Assembly: GCF_964204645.1 (NCBI RefSeq)
Contig: NC_134025.1
Span: forward strand, 3,663,001-3,727,000
Length of the DNA: 64,000 nucleotides
Direction of reading: 5' to 3'
Source of the DNA: Tubulanus polymorphus
Lineage: Eukaryota; Nemertea; Palaeonemertea; Tubulaniformes; Tubulanidae
In this document: positions 53,701-64,000 of the stretch, one piece after another
Layout of the letters: every line of letters starts with the position of its first letter
How positions within the stretch are numbered: position 1 is the first letter of the stretch
Translations under genes and position numbers: made by a program
Notes under the pieces: model-generated
What the model was told of the DNA's origin: nothing
The model's input: only the letters and a program-made list of their open reading frames with translations
Database searches by the model: none

Positions 53701-56700
53701 CGAGGAGAGAAGTGACGTTTCGACTCTCAATTGCTATGAGCTATTCTCAAAACAGAAATGAAAATGAAAATGGCTCATAGCAATTGAGTCGAAACGTCAC
53801 ATCTCTCGAAGGGTTTCTTCAATATCGTATGGTTTTTCTTCTTTTCTTCAATAATTTCAGTATTTCTACGATATTGTGAAGTTCAGGCTGATAGGACTGG
53901 TATGTCTATATTTCATCGTGCAGTGTCTACTAAGTACTGCTTATCATAAGTTTTGAACGATCTGTTTGGACGGTATAAAATCCCTAGAGGAATAGTTGCA
54001 TGTTGCTTAGACGCGAGCGTACATACACGAATTCATCCGTAAAAACGTACGGTGTTGCGAAGAACAAACTCAGATGGAAAACTTGATTAATGCACCAAAA
54101 AGCTAATGTTTACTTATTCGACTACAGTCGGTAAGCGCTCAGTCGGTTCATGACGAATATTACATTAATTCCGAACAAAGGACGATGGCAACACTCGCAT
54201 GTTGTATTTGTTTTACGATTGCACTTATTTATTCAAACATTGAGACACTTTACCGTATCTTCAAAATGTGTGCCCACCTGCTCCAGAAGCACACTGGGCG
54301 TTAATTGATAGAAAGTCGCATTAAGGTAAAGGGTGACGTACGCTCGGACGAATAATGTAATTATTCACTCTTGCTTAGTTTCTTATTAAGATATCCGGCG
54401 GCTATACGCCGGTAGAAAGCGAGCGGTTTTTACTTATCTTCAACTGCGAACGGATACATATTATACACAGAAGGAGCGAACTTGTAAAAATGATAAAGCA
54501 TTAAGAGTTGCTCGAGTAAACAGCGAATAATCTATGTTTTATTTGCAGAACACCAGTTCGCGTGAGCACCGAGCCTTTTGGGATATTATCTAATAAGATC
54601 ATATCGTGAGATTGTCAGGACCAGACCGATCAACCTTTCGCTAATTCGGTCGGCTGTCCGGATGGGTCATCAAAGTGGTAATTTCTGCCATACCAGGGAG
54701 GTATTATCCGCACGGTCTAAACTCAGAGGCCCAGACGAAATTGATAATTGTTGACATTCCGTTCCTGTACATTTGGTCCCGATACATGCCAGAGGTAATT
54801 TCATACTGACTGTAAACAGTAAGACAGTCAGTCAGTTTAATTTACCGAATATGCAAGTAAGAGTGTAATGAAATCTTGCGTGTAGTGCTAATTAAATATC
54901 AGCCCATCGTCTAATTGCGTTACCAATTACAAATGAAACGTCAAAACAAATTACTCCGTACTTACCTTACGTCATTAGATTTGTCGGACTCCTGTTGGGA
55001 TTAGTATTTTCTCCTGAGTTGCATGAAATTTCAAGTTAATTGTTCCTGCTGTTAGCGTTTACTTGCTTCTATTCTACTAGCATGCGAGTCGAAAACAAAA
55101 AAAAAACTTTTTCTAGATTCAGCGTTTACTTGCTTTTATTCTACTAGCATACGAGTGGAAAAAAAAATTCTAGTGAATTTAGTAAATGTAACTCTTTGTG
55201 TATAATAAATCAAGAAATGCGTAGATTCATGATTGAAACGTGAAGAACGTTGAATGGTCGGCTATTTTGGGAAATTTAAATTCAAATTTGAATTATTGAA
55301 AAAGGGTATTAAGTACATTACGCGTTCATCTCAGGCTTCGTGCACTAAGACAGTGGGAGGTTTTTATCTAGCTTTCTTTTAACGCACAAGTATTTGTCAT
55401 TGTGAATCTTTATAAATCTTAAGGGCATAACAAATCTCCGCTCTGTGACTGTCATTGAGAACACGAATAATCGACGGAAACAGATAACCCTGGGGCTTCT
55501 TCTCATCTCCCTATTATCTCATTCAGTATAGGAACCTTCGGGTTTAATTCATTGGCGAAGAATTTATTTTGAATATTACAAATAAATGTAGATATCTTTT
55601 TCAGATCGGAAGTTAACGGATACAGCAACATAAAAGTCCTTCATTCCTTTTTCGCTAACATATTATTGACGATTTGTTCTGATGTATGAGGGCCTGGACC
55701 GCAAGCGCGATGTGGGAACCTCAGTTGTTAGTTGGGTACCTACAGGAAACTACATAATCAAGTGCCTTCCCGATCTGATCCCTGCAAAAACAGTACGAAG
55801 TGTTTTGAAATGTTGAAAGAAGTACTGAATGAACACGATGCTTTAATGTGGCACGTTATCCTGTTATCTCCGTCTCTTTTCGTGTCACAAAACTAATTTT
55901 CAACGTTTAACAGCCTCGGATTCAATACCCAGCATTCACTTATATTCTTCCGGTCCATCTGCAATTACACGCAGACAATTCTGTAACTAATGAACAGACA
56001 GTACGCATCGCCAGTGCGAATCGAATACGCCGCAGGTCTCGAAGACCGTGTGGGACTTGTTACTGCTAAAACCTTATTAGTTAGCCGTCATCTTGGGAAC
56101 GTATGCATCAACGCGAAGGCAATCGCCATCCGGAAGCGCTGACTGATTAGACTAAAGACGAAAGTTCAATGGAAATTCATCCGAGGCAAAATGCATGAAT
56201 GCATCATTCGACACAGTTTCACCATTTTTCTCATAACTTTATCCAAGACGTGACGTCATATTGGACGTCGAGCGCGAGCAGCTAACTGGAGTATGTAGCC
56301 GATATGACGCCAGTGAACAACACATGTGACGCCGGTGATTACCTGTTTTGATATATATTTCAAATTTTCTTGAGGAACTGGGTCAGTTTATGTATACTTC
56401 CTCAGACGGTATCACTGATCTGCCATCATTGGTTCAAAAATGATTTTGAAATTCAAAATGATTTTGAAACAATCCTTCACATACAGCATAAAAAACCGAT
56501 CAATTCGATTTAGAACAGGAAAAGATATGCTAATCCCAACACCACTGTCTCACAAGTCAATTTTGAAAAGATATGTATCATATACATGTGACATATACTC
56601 AATCTAATCGTGTCTAACGTCGAGATATGAAACATTTGACAGTTGCTCAGTGCACCTTGAAACTGAATCATAATTGACGAAATCTGCACGAATGTAGCCG

Positions 56701-59700
56701 GATACGGATATTTCAACAGTCCAGCGATGACTGCCCGTGAAATATCGGTCAATATCGGCATTTCAAGTATCGTACTTTCGACCGATTTGTCCCTCTTTCT
56801 GTATCGGTCTTTCGCCTATTTATCTTTCTGGGTGCGTGAGTCGATAGTACGGTAATGACCGGAAGTACAGTCGGTAAGACTACGGGAAAGGAAATCTATT
56901 GTTCGTGCGAAACGCACCTGCAGTGAATTTACGATGAGTATCACGCAACAAATAAGTGTCACTCATTAATAGTGGTCAGCGTAAGGTGACACGGCAAAAA
57001 TACAATGATATGTTTTGAAACTACTAGGCTTTCCGTTTTACGGCCAATTATAAGCTCGAAGACGACGGAAAGGTTCAAGGATAATCGCAGCTTTTTCTAG
57101 ACAGAAGTTTACATCGAAACCCTGCAAGATTTCTACAAAACTTTACACAACAGACGGCGCGTTTACCACGTGAAGAAAAACTGCTGCACACGGAGATAAG
57201 ATTTTCTTTCCACGAATTACCGGCAAGATTCATATATGAAAGAGAAATATGGTCTACTTGCATCCTCCAGAGAGAAATAAAAACAGACGAACACGTTTTT
57301 TTGGATAATCCAGATGGAGGGATATTAGTTTCCAATAAGCACCTGTTTGGAGAACAGGGCAATCCAACTTAAAAGCATCGAGTTTTGATACACGCATAAC
57401 GTACAATATGATAGGATCTTATCTAAATCTGGTCAATATTATGATGAACGAGTATTCGTACAGTACCAACTGTGGAGATAGAGAGAGAGAGAGCTATTTC
57501 TAAAAAAGTTAGGGTGATTCTTATGGCATCCTTGTTTTCGAGAACAAACGCATAACCATCGGGGATACTAGACTGATCCTAACTTGAACTTCACATGCCC
57601 AGTTTGGACAAGCTGTTTGATTATCGTGCCGCTTTTCTCTTTTACTTAGGTGGACACAGATGTATAACATTTCCAAAGTTGTACATGTTATTCAACCAGG
57701 AAAATTGTAACGATTATAAGAATACGTGTGTGACTGATATTTGAGCCAATATTACATCCATTATAAAGCACTCAATCTTTATCTCACTGTCCAGAAGTGA
57801 CTATCGTTGACGCAGTATCTACGAATAGAAGATCTAAGAATAGTATGAGGTGATAGTTGATTATGAAATAGTAAATACCGGTATCAGATTTTCCGTTTTG
57901 TCACCACAATCTTTCGATATGGTTGTAGCAGTTTTCCATTAAAAAAATCACTCTACGCCTTTAAAACAGAATTGATTCGTTGAAATCACCAAAACTTCAA
58001 AATCAGAAACATTCAATTTAGTTGTAGCTTCACAAAGCCTTCAGTGTGAACGCGACTGTTAATGTTTTTCTCTTCGAGCAGTTTCTCGTGAGTTCTGGCA
58101 ACTTTATCAACGGCTTGATGTTCGGAATGCTCTGGTACAGATTATTTAGGTGATAAAACCGCGGTGTACATTTCTCGTAAGCTGTATCGGAAACCCGGTT
58201 GTTCATCTCTTAAAGATGCGATCAGTAACTCACCGCGAGAAAGCGGTTATGCTCGACATACTGCACATGATCTCACCATCTCAGAATTTCAACAATATCA
58301 AAAAACAACAGGTATTGAAACGCTGTGCGCAATGGCCGAATGAATGGGCTTTTACTGTCGCTAATATAACTTTCATAAAAAATTTAATTGTAACATTACA
58401 AATGTATATACCGATCCGTCTTGAGAAGAGGTTTTTGTTAGCCCGAAACTGTTTTCTTATTTTATGTATATTCAGACAATCTACCGAGAATCAAAAATAA
58501 GTACGCAGAATATATTACTTATTCTGCATTTCTGTCATGATCAAAAATTAAGGCTTTCTAATAATGATAGATCAGAATCATCAGAATCTTACCTATTTCA
58601 AATATTTTCGATCCGTTTATGAAGTATTTGTGTTTGCACTGCACAAACGGTTAGTTAGGTGCTGATGTATGTAAATGATTGATGCGAAATATCATAATTA
58701 ATTGAATGATACCTAGTTATATGGTATCTATATCTAGAATAGATACTGATAAACAGGGAGAGTGAGAGCATCGATCGAGGACATAAATTAGCGATATATT
58801 CATTATTGCGGGTATTGATGGTCACACTGTAAGCTAGTATTAAATGCACCGAACTACTTTGTCTTTGTGTCAATGAATCGGAGACCGATTTGAAATTATA
58901 CGTGATGAGGTTCAAATGATCAAACAACGCATGCTTCGAGTGAAACATAAACCGTTATTCCTTGAGGCAATGTTGCATTTACGCAGATGAAAGTTTGTTT
59001 CTATCATTTCACAATATTTCTATCATTTCACAAGGGCCTTCCGGATGGTCGTGTAGTTGAAACGTTAATTTCAAAATGAAAATTGTGGTCGACTTCTGTA
59101 GTAGAAAGGAGATGGTCTGTAGAAAAGAGTGGCTCGTGAATATGATTTTGCTAATGAAAGAAGGTTTTTTTAGAGAACGGTATAATTCTCAATAGCTTCG
59201 AGATTCTTTATGGAAATCATCAGGAAAAGTTGATTTCAAAATGAAAATAGTGGTCAACCTCTTTTGGAGAAAGGAGTGGCTCGTAAATATTCAGTGGTTC
59301 TACCATAAAAGTGTTTTGAGAGAAAGGTCAATACATTTTCAATAGCCTTGATCGAGATCCTGAATGAAAATACTTTTTATCACTTAACATTAATGTAAAA
59401 ACGATGTAGAAATTACGAATATGAATCGAGAAAGTCCCAAACAAAAGAAGATATCGATGAACGAAAACATTCAGCGACCAATTTCAAATCTAATCCGAGT
59501 CAATTTCTAACAATAAAGAAACAAAATGCCGGATAAAGGCACTGATCACTTAGTGTATAATGGAAACGTCCATAAACCATGAATTATACATTTAGTAATT
59601 TTCATATTGCGATACGTTTATGCCGATTAGATCGCATCCGTATATTGGATTTCAGTTTTCGTATAAATTATATATCAGATTTTTCTATAGGGACGTACGA

Positions 59701-62700
59701 CTAAATTCATTTATCTATGACGTTTAGTGCATGCTCTTCGCGCGATGAATATTTGATATGTAATTGGCTATTCGGGCAATTACGGCACCAGTGATCCCGC
59801 TACTTGGTTTATATCATCCGTTTATATTGAATTAGTGAAAGTAACTTATAAACTTATCGTTGTAAGTAAATAAGGTTGAACTGAATTAGATCGAGGTTTG
59901 ACTTTATCGCGAGAAATGTCTTTTCAACGGTCATTTACTGCCTAACGTACTTACTGAAAGCGATGCATTAAAAGCTATTTTTATTTTCACTTGTATTGTA
60001 TTTCTCGCATTTATTTCACGCGAATTGTTTTCAGCCAATATTGGCCATAGCGATAACCCTAGCGAAACATCATCGTTAATGTAGACAACTAGGTCCATAA
60101 AATCATTTTCTATCCGTCCCCGAAGCCCTTTAATCAAAAACTAGTAAGCTGTCGATGGTACAAAGATGTATGGAACTATTGAACAGCGTGTTAAAGGTCC
60201 AAACCGATGTACATCCGTAGGGATCCTATATTCATATGACTTATGCCCGATTTTGGCAGATAATTATCGTTATATATGGGTTCTCGTACATAATTGAAAC
60301 AATCTCTGCTCGGGCAACTTGTAGCCACGTCACCGTATAAATAATGAATGGATGCTTGCTTTCGTCAAATGCGGTCATGTTAGTTAATGCACATTCGGAA
60401 ATGAACGCGAGTTACTCGATGTAATGAATAAAATCCACATTTGCCATGCGAATCAACCAAAGACTATATGACAAAAATGTCGCCACCAAAGCACTCTAGT
60501 AATAAAAAAAAAATTTCTCGATCTTGATGGAAAATGCATTAAGGCGAATAATTGCGAATATGAATAAAATGTCTATAACTATTAGATAGATTATATGTAA
60601 TCATATTTTAGATACGGCAAAAATGAGCTTTTTGAGTGTCCATCATAATAACAATGATACGGTCGCTTATATTGTCAGGTCATTCATCCGCGTATACATT
60701 TACGGATATACCAAAAACATAGCGTACATTGAGCATTGAGGAGATAATCCCACAATGATAATAAAAAGTCCGAAAATGAAACTTCGAGATAGTAGTTTAT
60801 TTCAACGTTTCGACTATATCCTAATAGTCATCTTCAGGAATAATATTCCTGAAGATGACTTTTCTTTCATTTTTCGTTCATTTTCTTTTTATTATCATTG
60901 TGGGATTATCTCCTCATCGCGTCAACACGGATATAGTGTTCTACCAATCGTGTACATTGAGCATTGCTTTCATTCCTATTTCATTATTCAATTTGGTGCA
61001 TCTGTCTACACCCGGTTTACTGCGAATTCAAACCGTGTACCTCATTAAAATGCTTGTTAGTTGCGTCACACCAGTTTAATATATCACGATTTTGAAAAAA
61101 AAAACTGAAACCATCTTTGACATTATACGAGTCATTTAGAGAAAAAGGCTTAATGAGGTAGAAATTCTAGCTTCCGAAAGTTATGATGGGAAATGGAAAA
61201 TGTACAACGAGATTGATAGCATCCGCAGGCATATGTTCTTCAGTATAGGGTACGGTAACTCATACTTAGTGCTACGAAATGGGGAAGGCGTCTACATTTT
61301 AACGTGTGCTTAACATATTTGTGAAATATGCAATGCATAAATCAACGATAAACGTATATTCCGAATGGAAATATGTAAACAATATTAGAATAATTTGCTT
61401 TGTCCAGAATTAGGTACACGCGTTACGATCAACTTCCTGGTAAGATATTGTAATCAACCAATCTTTAGATACGAATTAGAAAAATTAAAAATGTAGGCCA
61501 TTTTTTCCTTGGCCATTTTTTCCGTTCACCTTTAGATACATTGATTGAATGTCTTTTTCTACTAATTTTGCGAACTCAGACAAAAAATCAGTCTTTATTG
61601 CTGCTTAATGTTTCAGTGCAATAGCAGGATGTATTGGAGTTTTAACAACACTAAATGTCCATGATAATTGTTGTATATATTTCATCTATATTCTATATAT
61701 CTTTAATTTTTAAATGTTTACGTGTAATAGCTCTTTGTTTCTTGAGATGTTTGTTTCGTTAGTTGTTGTTTGTCTCACTGTCAGGTCTACTCGACTTTGT
61801 ATCATTTTCCATGTCTCCACCGTTCTCGTATCTCAATGATTATAAATAGTTTGTGTGTAAAAATAAATTAGTTCCAGTTTTGGTATTGCAAGCTGTTAGT
61901 TAAGTCTCACTCTCTTCGCTCTGTTCCGGATTTCCGACGTCGACCATTCTTCACGCGTATAGGACCGAAAATAGCTTTGCTAAAAAGTCATCTCAACTGA
62001 ATAAAAATCTTCGAAGATATATGGGATCTATGGTAGCGGATTTTTTAGACTTTCAATTTTGAAACATGCGATTTAATTAGAAAATGTCGCCGATATTGTA
62101 GATTTAATCAAACTCAATTACGAATTTGAATCATTTATACGCCGATGAAAAACTATAAGCCAACGACAATAACCTGTGAAGTCTATTTCAAGCAGGGCCC
62201 TGAGCCGTTTTATAGGCAGTAGTCGGCTTATCAGATTAAATTGATTTTGGACGGGGTTTGTGTTAAGAAGAATTTAAAATTGTGGATAGAACAACAGCAA
62301 GAACACATGGGTTTCACGCCATCCTAGGAATATAATTATGAAATTGCGTCTAAAGCTAACATGGCACTCCTCGGTCGGTATTACAGTAATAGACTACCTC
62401 TCGTACAAGCATAAATAGACTCATAAAATGTCGTATCGGAAAGTGACCATACAGATCGGCAGGTGCTCGTCGCATAGTTTATCATCGACTGAGATCAGTA
62501 AATCATCTTAGATGGTGACATCGATGCCACAAAATGTAGATTCGCAGAAAACAATCGCTACGATGAATAGTTAAATAAAACACATTTTATCGCAACATTT
62601 TAAATCGAAACTCGAAACGATTCAAAGGCAAAATGAATTTTCAATGTAATACTGTATGATACATGAATATCATGTTTCTGCGCTCCGACTTAAAACAGTA

Positions 62701-63036
62701 TCCCTTAATCCTCTGTAGAATTATCTATTGAATAGATGACAAAATTCCTCACATATTCCCCACATATTTCCATATAAATCTTTTGAACATTCTACGACTC
62801 AAAAATGTGATGAATGTTCAATTTCATTTGGATTAGTTCATAATGGTGATATTTCGTTGAAAAAAAAATTCAAACGTTAATCGAAAGGAAGTAATAGTTA
62901 AGATAGGCATTTTGAAGATCTTAATGAAAAATAACTTACCTATTGTTAATACGTTCGGTACACCGGCAGCCACCATAATCATCACCAGTCCAAATAGGAT
63001 ATAGGCAGCAACCCTCTTCATAAAACATAACGTCAT
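14788..63036 (-). CDS. Grik: Kainate-type ionotropic glutamate receptor subunit
   Basis: Glutamate-gated cation channel subunit of neuronal membranes; 14 coding exons on the minus strand, predicted 962 residues. Exons: 62940-63036, 30634-30798, 24723-24977, 24217-24392, 24052-24105, 23739-23912, 23407-23559, 21954-22082, 21658-21777, 18899-19105, 18252-18812, 16166-16391, 15761-16020 and 14788-15099. All have GT-AG borders and matching phases. Exon 1 is the signal peptide. The amino-terminal domain runs to about 440 ([24 protein letters not shown]). The ligand core follows ([17 protein letters not shown] with Arg525; GGSTMTFF at 689-696; MES with Glu740). The pore loop has MQQGSD with Gln623 at the Q/R site. 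M3 has [15 protein letters not shown], and M4 is in exon 13. The tail [19 protein letters not shown] is typical of kainate and KaiR1D-like subunits. The common Pro of the PLT motif is Ser518. Met6 is an alternative start. Confidence 0.94.
15100..15760 (-). other. Kainate receptor intron 13
   Basis: Separates the M4 exon from the C-terminal exon. I see no repeat or alternative exon in it. Confidence 0.6.
16392..18251 (-). other. Kainate receptor intron 11
   Basis: About 1.9 kb between the pore/M3 exon and the second half of the ligand-binding domain. It contains the foldback element 16866-17221 and otherwise no recognisable feature. Confidence 0.6.
16866..17221. mobile_element. 356-bp foldback element with tRNA-like arms
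   Basis: Two arms of about 140 bp (16866-17007 and 17080-17221) are imperfect inverted repeats of each other. Each arm contains a Pol III B-box-like sequence: GGTTCGAATCC on the minus strand at 16891-16901 and GGTTCGAGTCC on the plus strand at 17187-17197. The right arm also has TGGCTGAGTG (17163-17172), like an A box, only 14 bp before the B box. No intact tRNA cloverleaf can be formed. It is best read as a tRNA-derived, SINE-like unit inserted or duplicated head to head. Confidence 0.7.
19106..21657 (-). other. Kainate receptor intron 9
   Basis: About 2.6 kb, AT-rich, with a (CT)n microsatellite at 19503-19521. A plus-strand frame at 20521-20712 has no support. Nothing else is seen. Confidence 0.55.
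19503..19521. repeat. CT dinucleotide microsatellite
   Basis: Short (CT)n run within the intron. Confidence 0.7.
22083..23406 (-). other. Kainate receptor intron 7
   Basis: About 1.3 kb. It includes a 117-codon plus-strand frame (22740-23093) with no splice partner or family match, which I do not call a gene. Confidence 0.5.
23620..23685 (-). other. Possible 66-nt in-frame cassette exon of the kainate receptor
   Basis: Between exons 6 and 7, a sequence with a very good acceptor (pyrimidine-rich, TTTTTACAG) and donor (AAG/GTAAAT) is open for exactly 22 codons in phase 0, the phase of both neighbours. It would insert a hydrophobic segment ([16 protein letters not shown]) into the amino-terminal domain just before [10 protein letters not shown]. 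Skipping gives the usual family sequence, so it is at most alternative. Confidence 0.3.
24978..30633 (-). other. Kainate receptor intron 2
   Basis: About 5.7 kb. I find no coding exon that would fit the phase. It contains an ATCG tetranucleotide run near 28073-28089 and a GT microsatellite-like run near 29649-29662 in the adjoining sequence. Two overlapping plus-strand frames at 28346-28821 show no family signal. Confidence 0.5.
36331..36438 (+). repeat. Dispersed repeat with GTCGAAACGTCAC core and hairpin (copy 1)
   Basis: A short stem (CTCATAGAATTGAG) runs into TCGAAACGTCAC (to 36358). About 50 nt later comes a hairpin TATAGACAGTTGCTTGTCTA at 36411-36430, followed by AAAACC. The same two modules, in the same order, occur on the minus strand at 53642-53741. 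Likely the conserved end of a transposable element. Confidence 0.6.
45440..45542. repeat. 103-bp inverted repeat (MITE-like hairpin)
   Basis: Arms of about 28 bp (45440-45468 and 45514-45542) pair almost perfectly (TAAAAGATTAAAAGCAGAAT and its complement) around a 45-nt loop. No coding capacity. Confidence 0.7.
47952..48380 (+). CDS. Hypothetical open frame, 142 aa, inside receptor intron 1
   Basis: An ATG-to-TAG frame of 143 codons in a locally GC-richer patch, opposite in strand to the host gene. The predicted product has a Pro/His-rich N-terminal part and a possible amphipathic helix ([19 protein letters not shown]). I recognise no domain, signal peptide or membrane segment. Chance, a fragment of a retroposed gene, or a small nested gene are all possible. 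Confidence 0.18.
   Translation: MSKSTLPGESADLLVTLHPHSPLHCQHSFAIPYQPKPVPVHLLRPRCPRLKMTLVLHRTLPEVDRVHEEILERLYTFEGKLSIIGSLEATRESTDELRIAANCMTTDSLYIPARRGDGATYRNNQFFASVCTFSVQSPKRIH
53642..53741 (-). repeat. Dispersed repeat with GTCGAAACGTCAC core and hairpin (copy 2)
   Basis: Minus-strand copy: the core with its short stem lies at 53712-53741, and a strong hairpin lies at 53642-53683, with arms GGGTATT/AATACCC enclosing CATAGACA/TGTCTATG. Order and spacing match copy 1. Confidence 0.65.
53772..53828 (+). repeat. Dispersed repeat core (copy 3), inverted to copy 2
   Basis: Plus-strand copy of the core (CTCATAGCAATTGAGTCGAA, then ACGTCAC) plus the following TTTCTTCAATAT. It forms an inverted repeat of about 50 bp per arm with copy 2 across a 30-nt spacer, but lacks the distal hairpin. 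Confidence 0.65.
55054..55180. repeat. Two-copy tandem repeat, 67-bp period
   Basis: Two units beginning AGCGTTTACTTGCTT (55054 and 55121) continue through ATTCTACTAGCAT and CGAGT, each ending in an A-rich run. A local duplication. Confidence 0.7.
56246..56320. mobile_element. Diverged partial relative of the 140-bp MITE
   Basis: Shares TGACGTCATATTG-like, CAGCTAACTGGAGTA, GCCGATA and CCAGTGAACAAC blocks with 8027-8166, in the same order. The terminal repeats are degraded. Confidence 0.45.
57479..57492. repeat. GA dinucleotide microsatellite
   Basis: Short (GA)n run in intron 1. Confidence 0.5.
59065..59372. repeat. Imperfect tandem duplication, about 165-bp unit
   Basis: Two diverged units start at about 59065 and 59230. 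Shared blocks in order are ATTTCAAAATGAAAAT, GTGGTC, AGAAAGGAG, GAGTGGCTCGT, AATATT-like and TTCTCAATAGC / TTTTCAATAGCC. Confidence 0.5.
60737..60916. mobile_element. 180-bp foldback element with nested palindrome
   Basis: Perfect 32-bp outer inverted repeats (60737-60768 and 60885-60916, beginning TGAGGAGATAATCC). Inside is a near-perfect palindrome, GTCATCTTCAGGAATA / ATATTCCTGAAGATGAC, near 60829-60861. The minus strand between reads CTGAAGA, a GACTAT/ATAGTC stem, then GAAACG. A 15-bp direct repeat (GTACATTGAGCATTG) occurs at 60724-60738 and 60952-60966 and may be a target duplication. Confidence 0.65.
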
Positions 63037-64000
63037 CCTCTCAGCCAGTCCACATAGAAACCAAAATTTTCTTCATAGTTCATACACTTTAACAACATTT
63101 CCTGCCAACACTTTTTTCCATGATTCCGACACAAAATATTTATTCCATCGTTTGCAATAGCGAGGTAAATCCTAAAGTGTTTTTGGTTGCCGAAGCGAGT
63201 GTTAAAATCCCGGCGCGATCAGTTTGAGAATTCTTACCGAAGTTTCAGATCATATCCACTAAAGTTTCGTAGATATCTTCGTGCGGAAATTTCATCGGCG
63301 CTGCTCGTAAAGTGTTCTGTTTTCCATTCCGCTCTACTCTGAAATAAAGATGTTAAACTTCATGGTTAGTCGCTTAATGAAGTTGTAACTACGGGCGGGT
63401 AGAACTAGCTGCAGCTCACTGACGAGGCCGCAACACAATACTCGCAGCGGTGAGCGCAAGATTTCCCAAACGGCGCTTAGGACCCATTTATTCCGATACA
63501 ACACGCAAACTTTGCATATCGCCTACATATAGATAATTCACTTTTCAATTAGACTAACTAATTGATACGTTTGAGATTGCTACGAAAGTGGTGATAAAGT
63601 GTGTTTAAATTGTAAAATACATAGTTCTATATATATTCGGAACTAAATGAATTCGCCACAAGCTCCAAATTTCACATTTCCTGCTCATAGATAAACCTAT
63701 TTCGAAGTTTCCAGTCGGTAAGTGCACCAGCCGCGGATACGGGGCTGTTGTAATCAAGGGATGATGTCAGTGACGTGAGACTCGCTGCGAGTGCGCGTCG
63801 CATAATGATCAAGTACGCCACCGCTGCCATGAGCAACCCGCTCATTCAAAATCGCATAATCTAGATATCATATTCTATCCATAATTGAATAATCACCATG
63901 AAATGAAATGAAACCCAGTTTAATGCTTAAAAAGAGAATATAATAAGCGAACGATTTAAAGCAAATAGGATTTTTGAATATTCAATATTTTTTTCAATCG
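63037..64000. other. Upstream region of the kainate receptor gene
   Basis: Should contain the 5' UTR and promoter, or a further 5' non-coding exon. A GC-richer patch at about 63390-63480 is the most promoter-like segment. I could not fix a start site and see no other gene. Confidence 0.4.

Larger units (their letters stand above)
30799..62939 (-). other. Kainate receptor intron 1 (about 32 kb)
   Basis: Exon 1 ends and exon 2 begins in phase 1 and together make the family-typical VLTIGGLFGAG, so no exon is missing between them. The 32 kb hold repeats (36.3, 45.4, 53.7, 55.1, 56.2, 59.1 and 60.8 kb), one weak open frame (47952-48380), and AT-rich segments with several TAATTA-type sites (about 35.2-35.5, 38.6-38.8, 39.9 and 54.8-55.0 kb) that could be regulatory. 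No further gene was recognised. Confidence 0.6.

Noticed and set aside
58150-58500. Plus-strand frame of 116 codons
   Set aside because: It begins at a non-ATG codon and has no recognisable domain; likely chance.
1-64000. Prokaryotic features (operons, CRISPR arrays, insertion sequences)
   Set aside because: The window is clearly eukaryotic with spliced genes; no regularly spaced repeats or bacterial genes were seen.

Overview
The window is animal nuclear DNA: split genes with GT-AG introns, AT-rich intergenic sequence, MITE-like repeats, and animal-specific families (kainate receptor, tandem-repeat galectin, astacin, MANEC/MANSC-type receptors). A bilaterian invertebrate is the best fit. 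I cannot name the phylum from the sequence alone. All gene models below were built by hand from splice signals, reading-phase continuity and recognisable protein families. No alignment or database was available.

Layout. Positions 1-15 kb are compact. On the minus strand lie (i) the 5' half of an astacin-type metalloprotease (82-1393, running off the left edge before its zinc site), (ii) a 57-residue secreted peptide with twin CX3C motifs (2483-2768), (iii) an orphan cysteine-rich exon-like stretch (3048-3206), and (iv) two tandem paralogues of a type I membrane protein with an N-terminal MANEC/MANSC-like domain and a Ser/Thr- or Pro/Asp-rich stalk (4360-7137 and 8326-9674). Each paralogue is followed by a similar 38-nt candidate terminal exon. 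On the plus strand, head to head with the second paralogue, is a two-domain galectin with a proline-rich linker (10613-12967). It converges on the large gene to its right.

Positions 14.8-63.0 kb hold one minus-strand kainate-type ionotropic glutamate receptor. It has 14 coding exons and a predicted 962 residues, with intact ligand-binding, pore and M3 signature motifs. Exons 3-9 cluster at 21.6-25.0 kb. The signal-peptide exon is separated from the rest by a first intron of about 32 kb (30799-62939), in which I found no further exon of this gene.

The rest is intronic or intergenic and contains repeats: a TA-flanked MITE inside the galectin gene, a 140-bp MITE with a diverged relative at 56.2 kb, a 356-bp foldback whose arms carry a tRNA-like B box, a dispersed family with a conserved GTCGAAACGTCAC core next to a hairpin, another foldback at 60.7 kb, and several short tandem duplications. 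The genes do not form an operon or one pathway. The shared theme of the left end is secretion and the cell surface; the right end is a neuronal channel gene.
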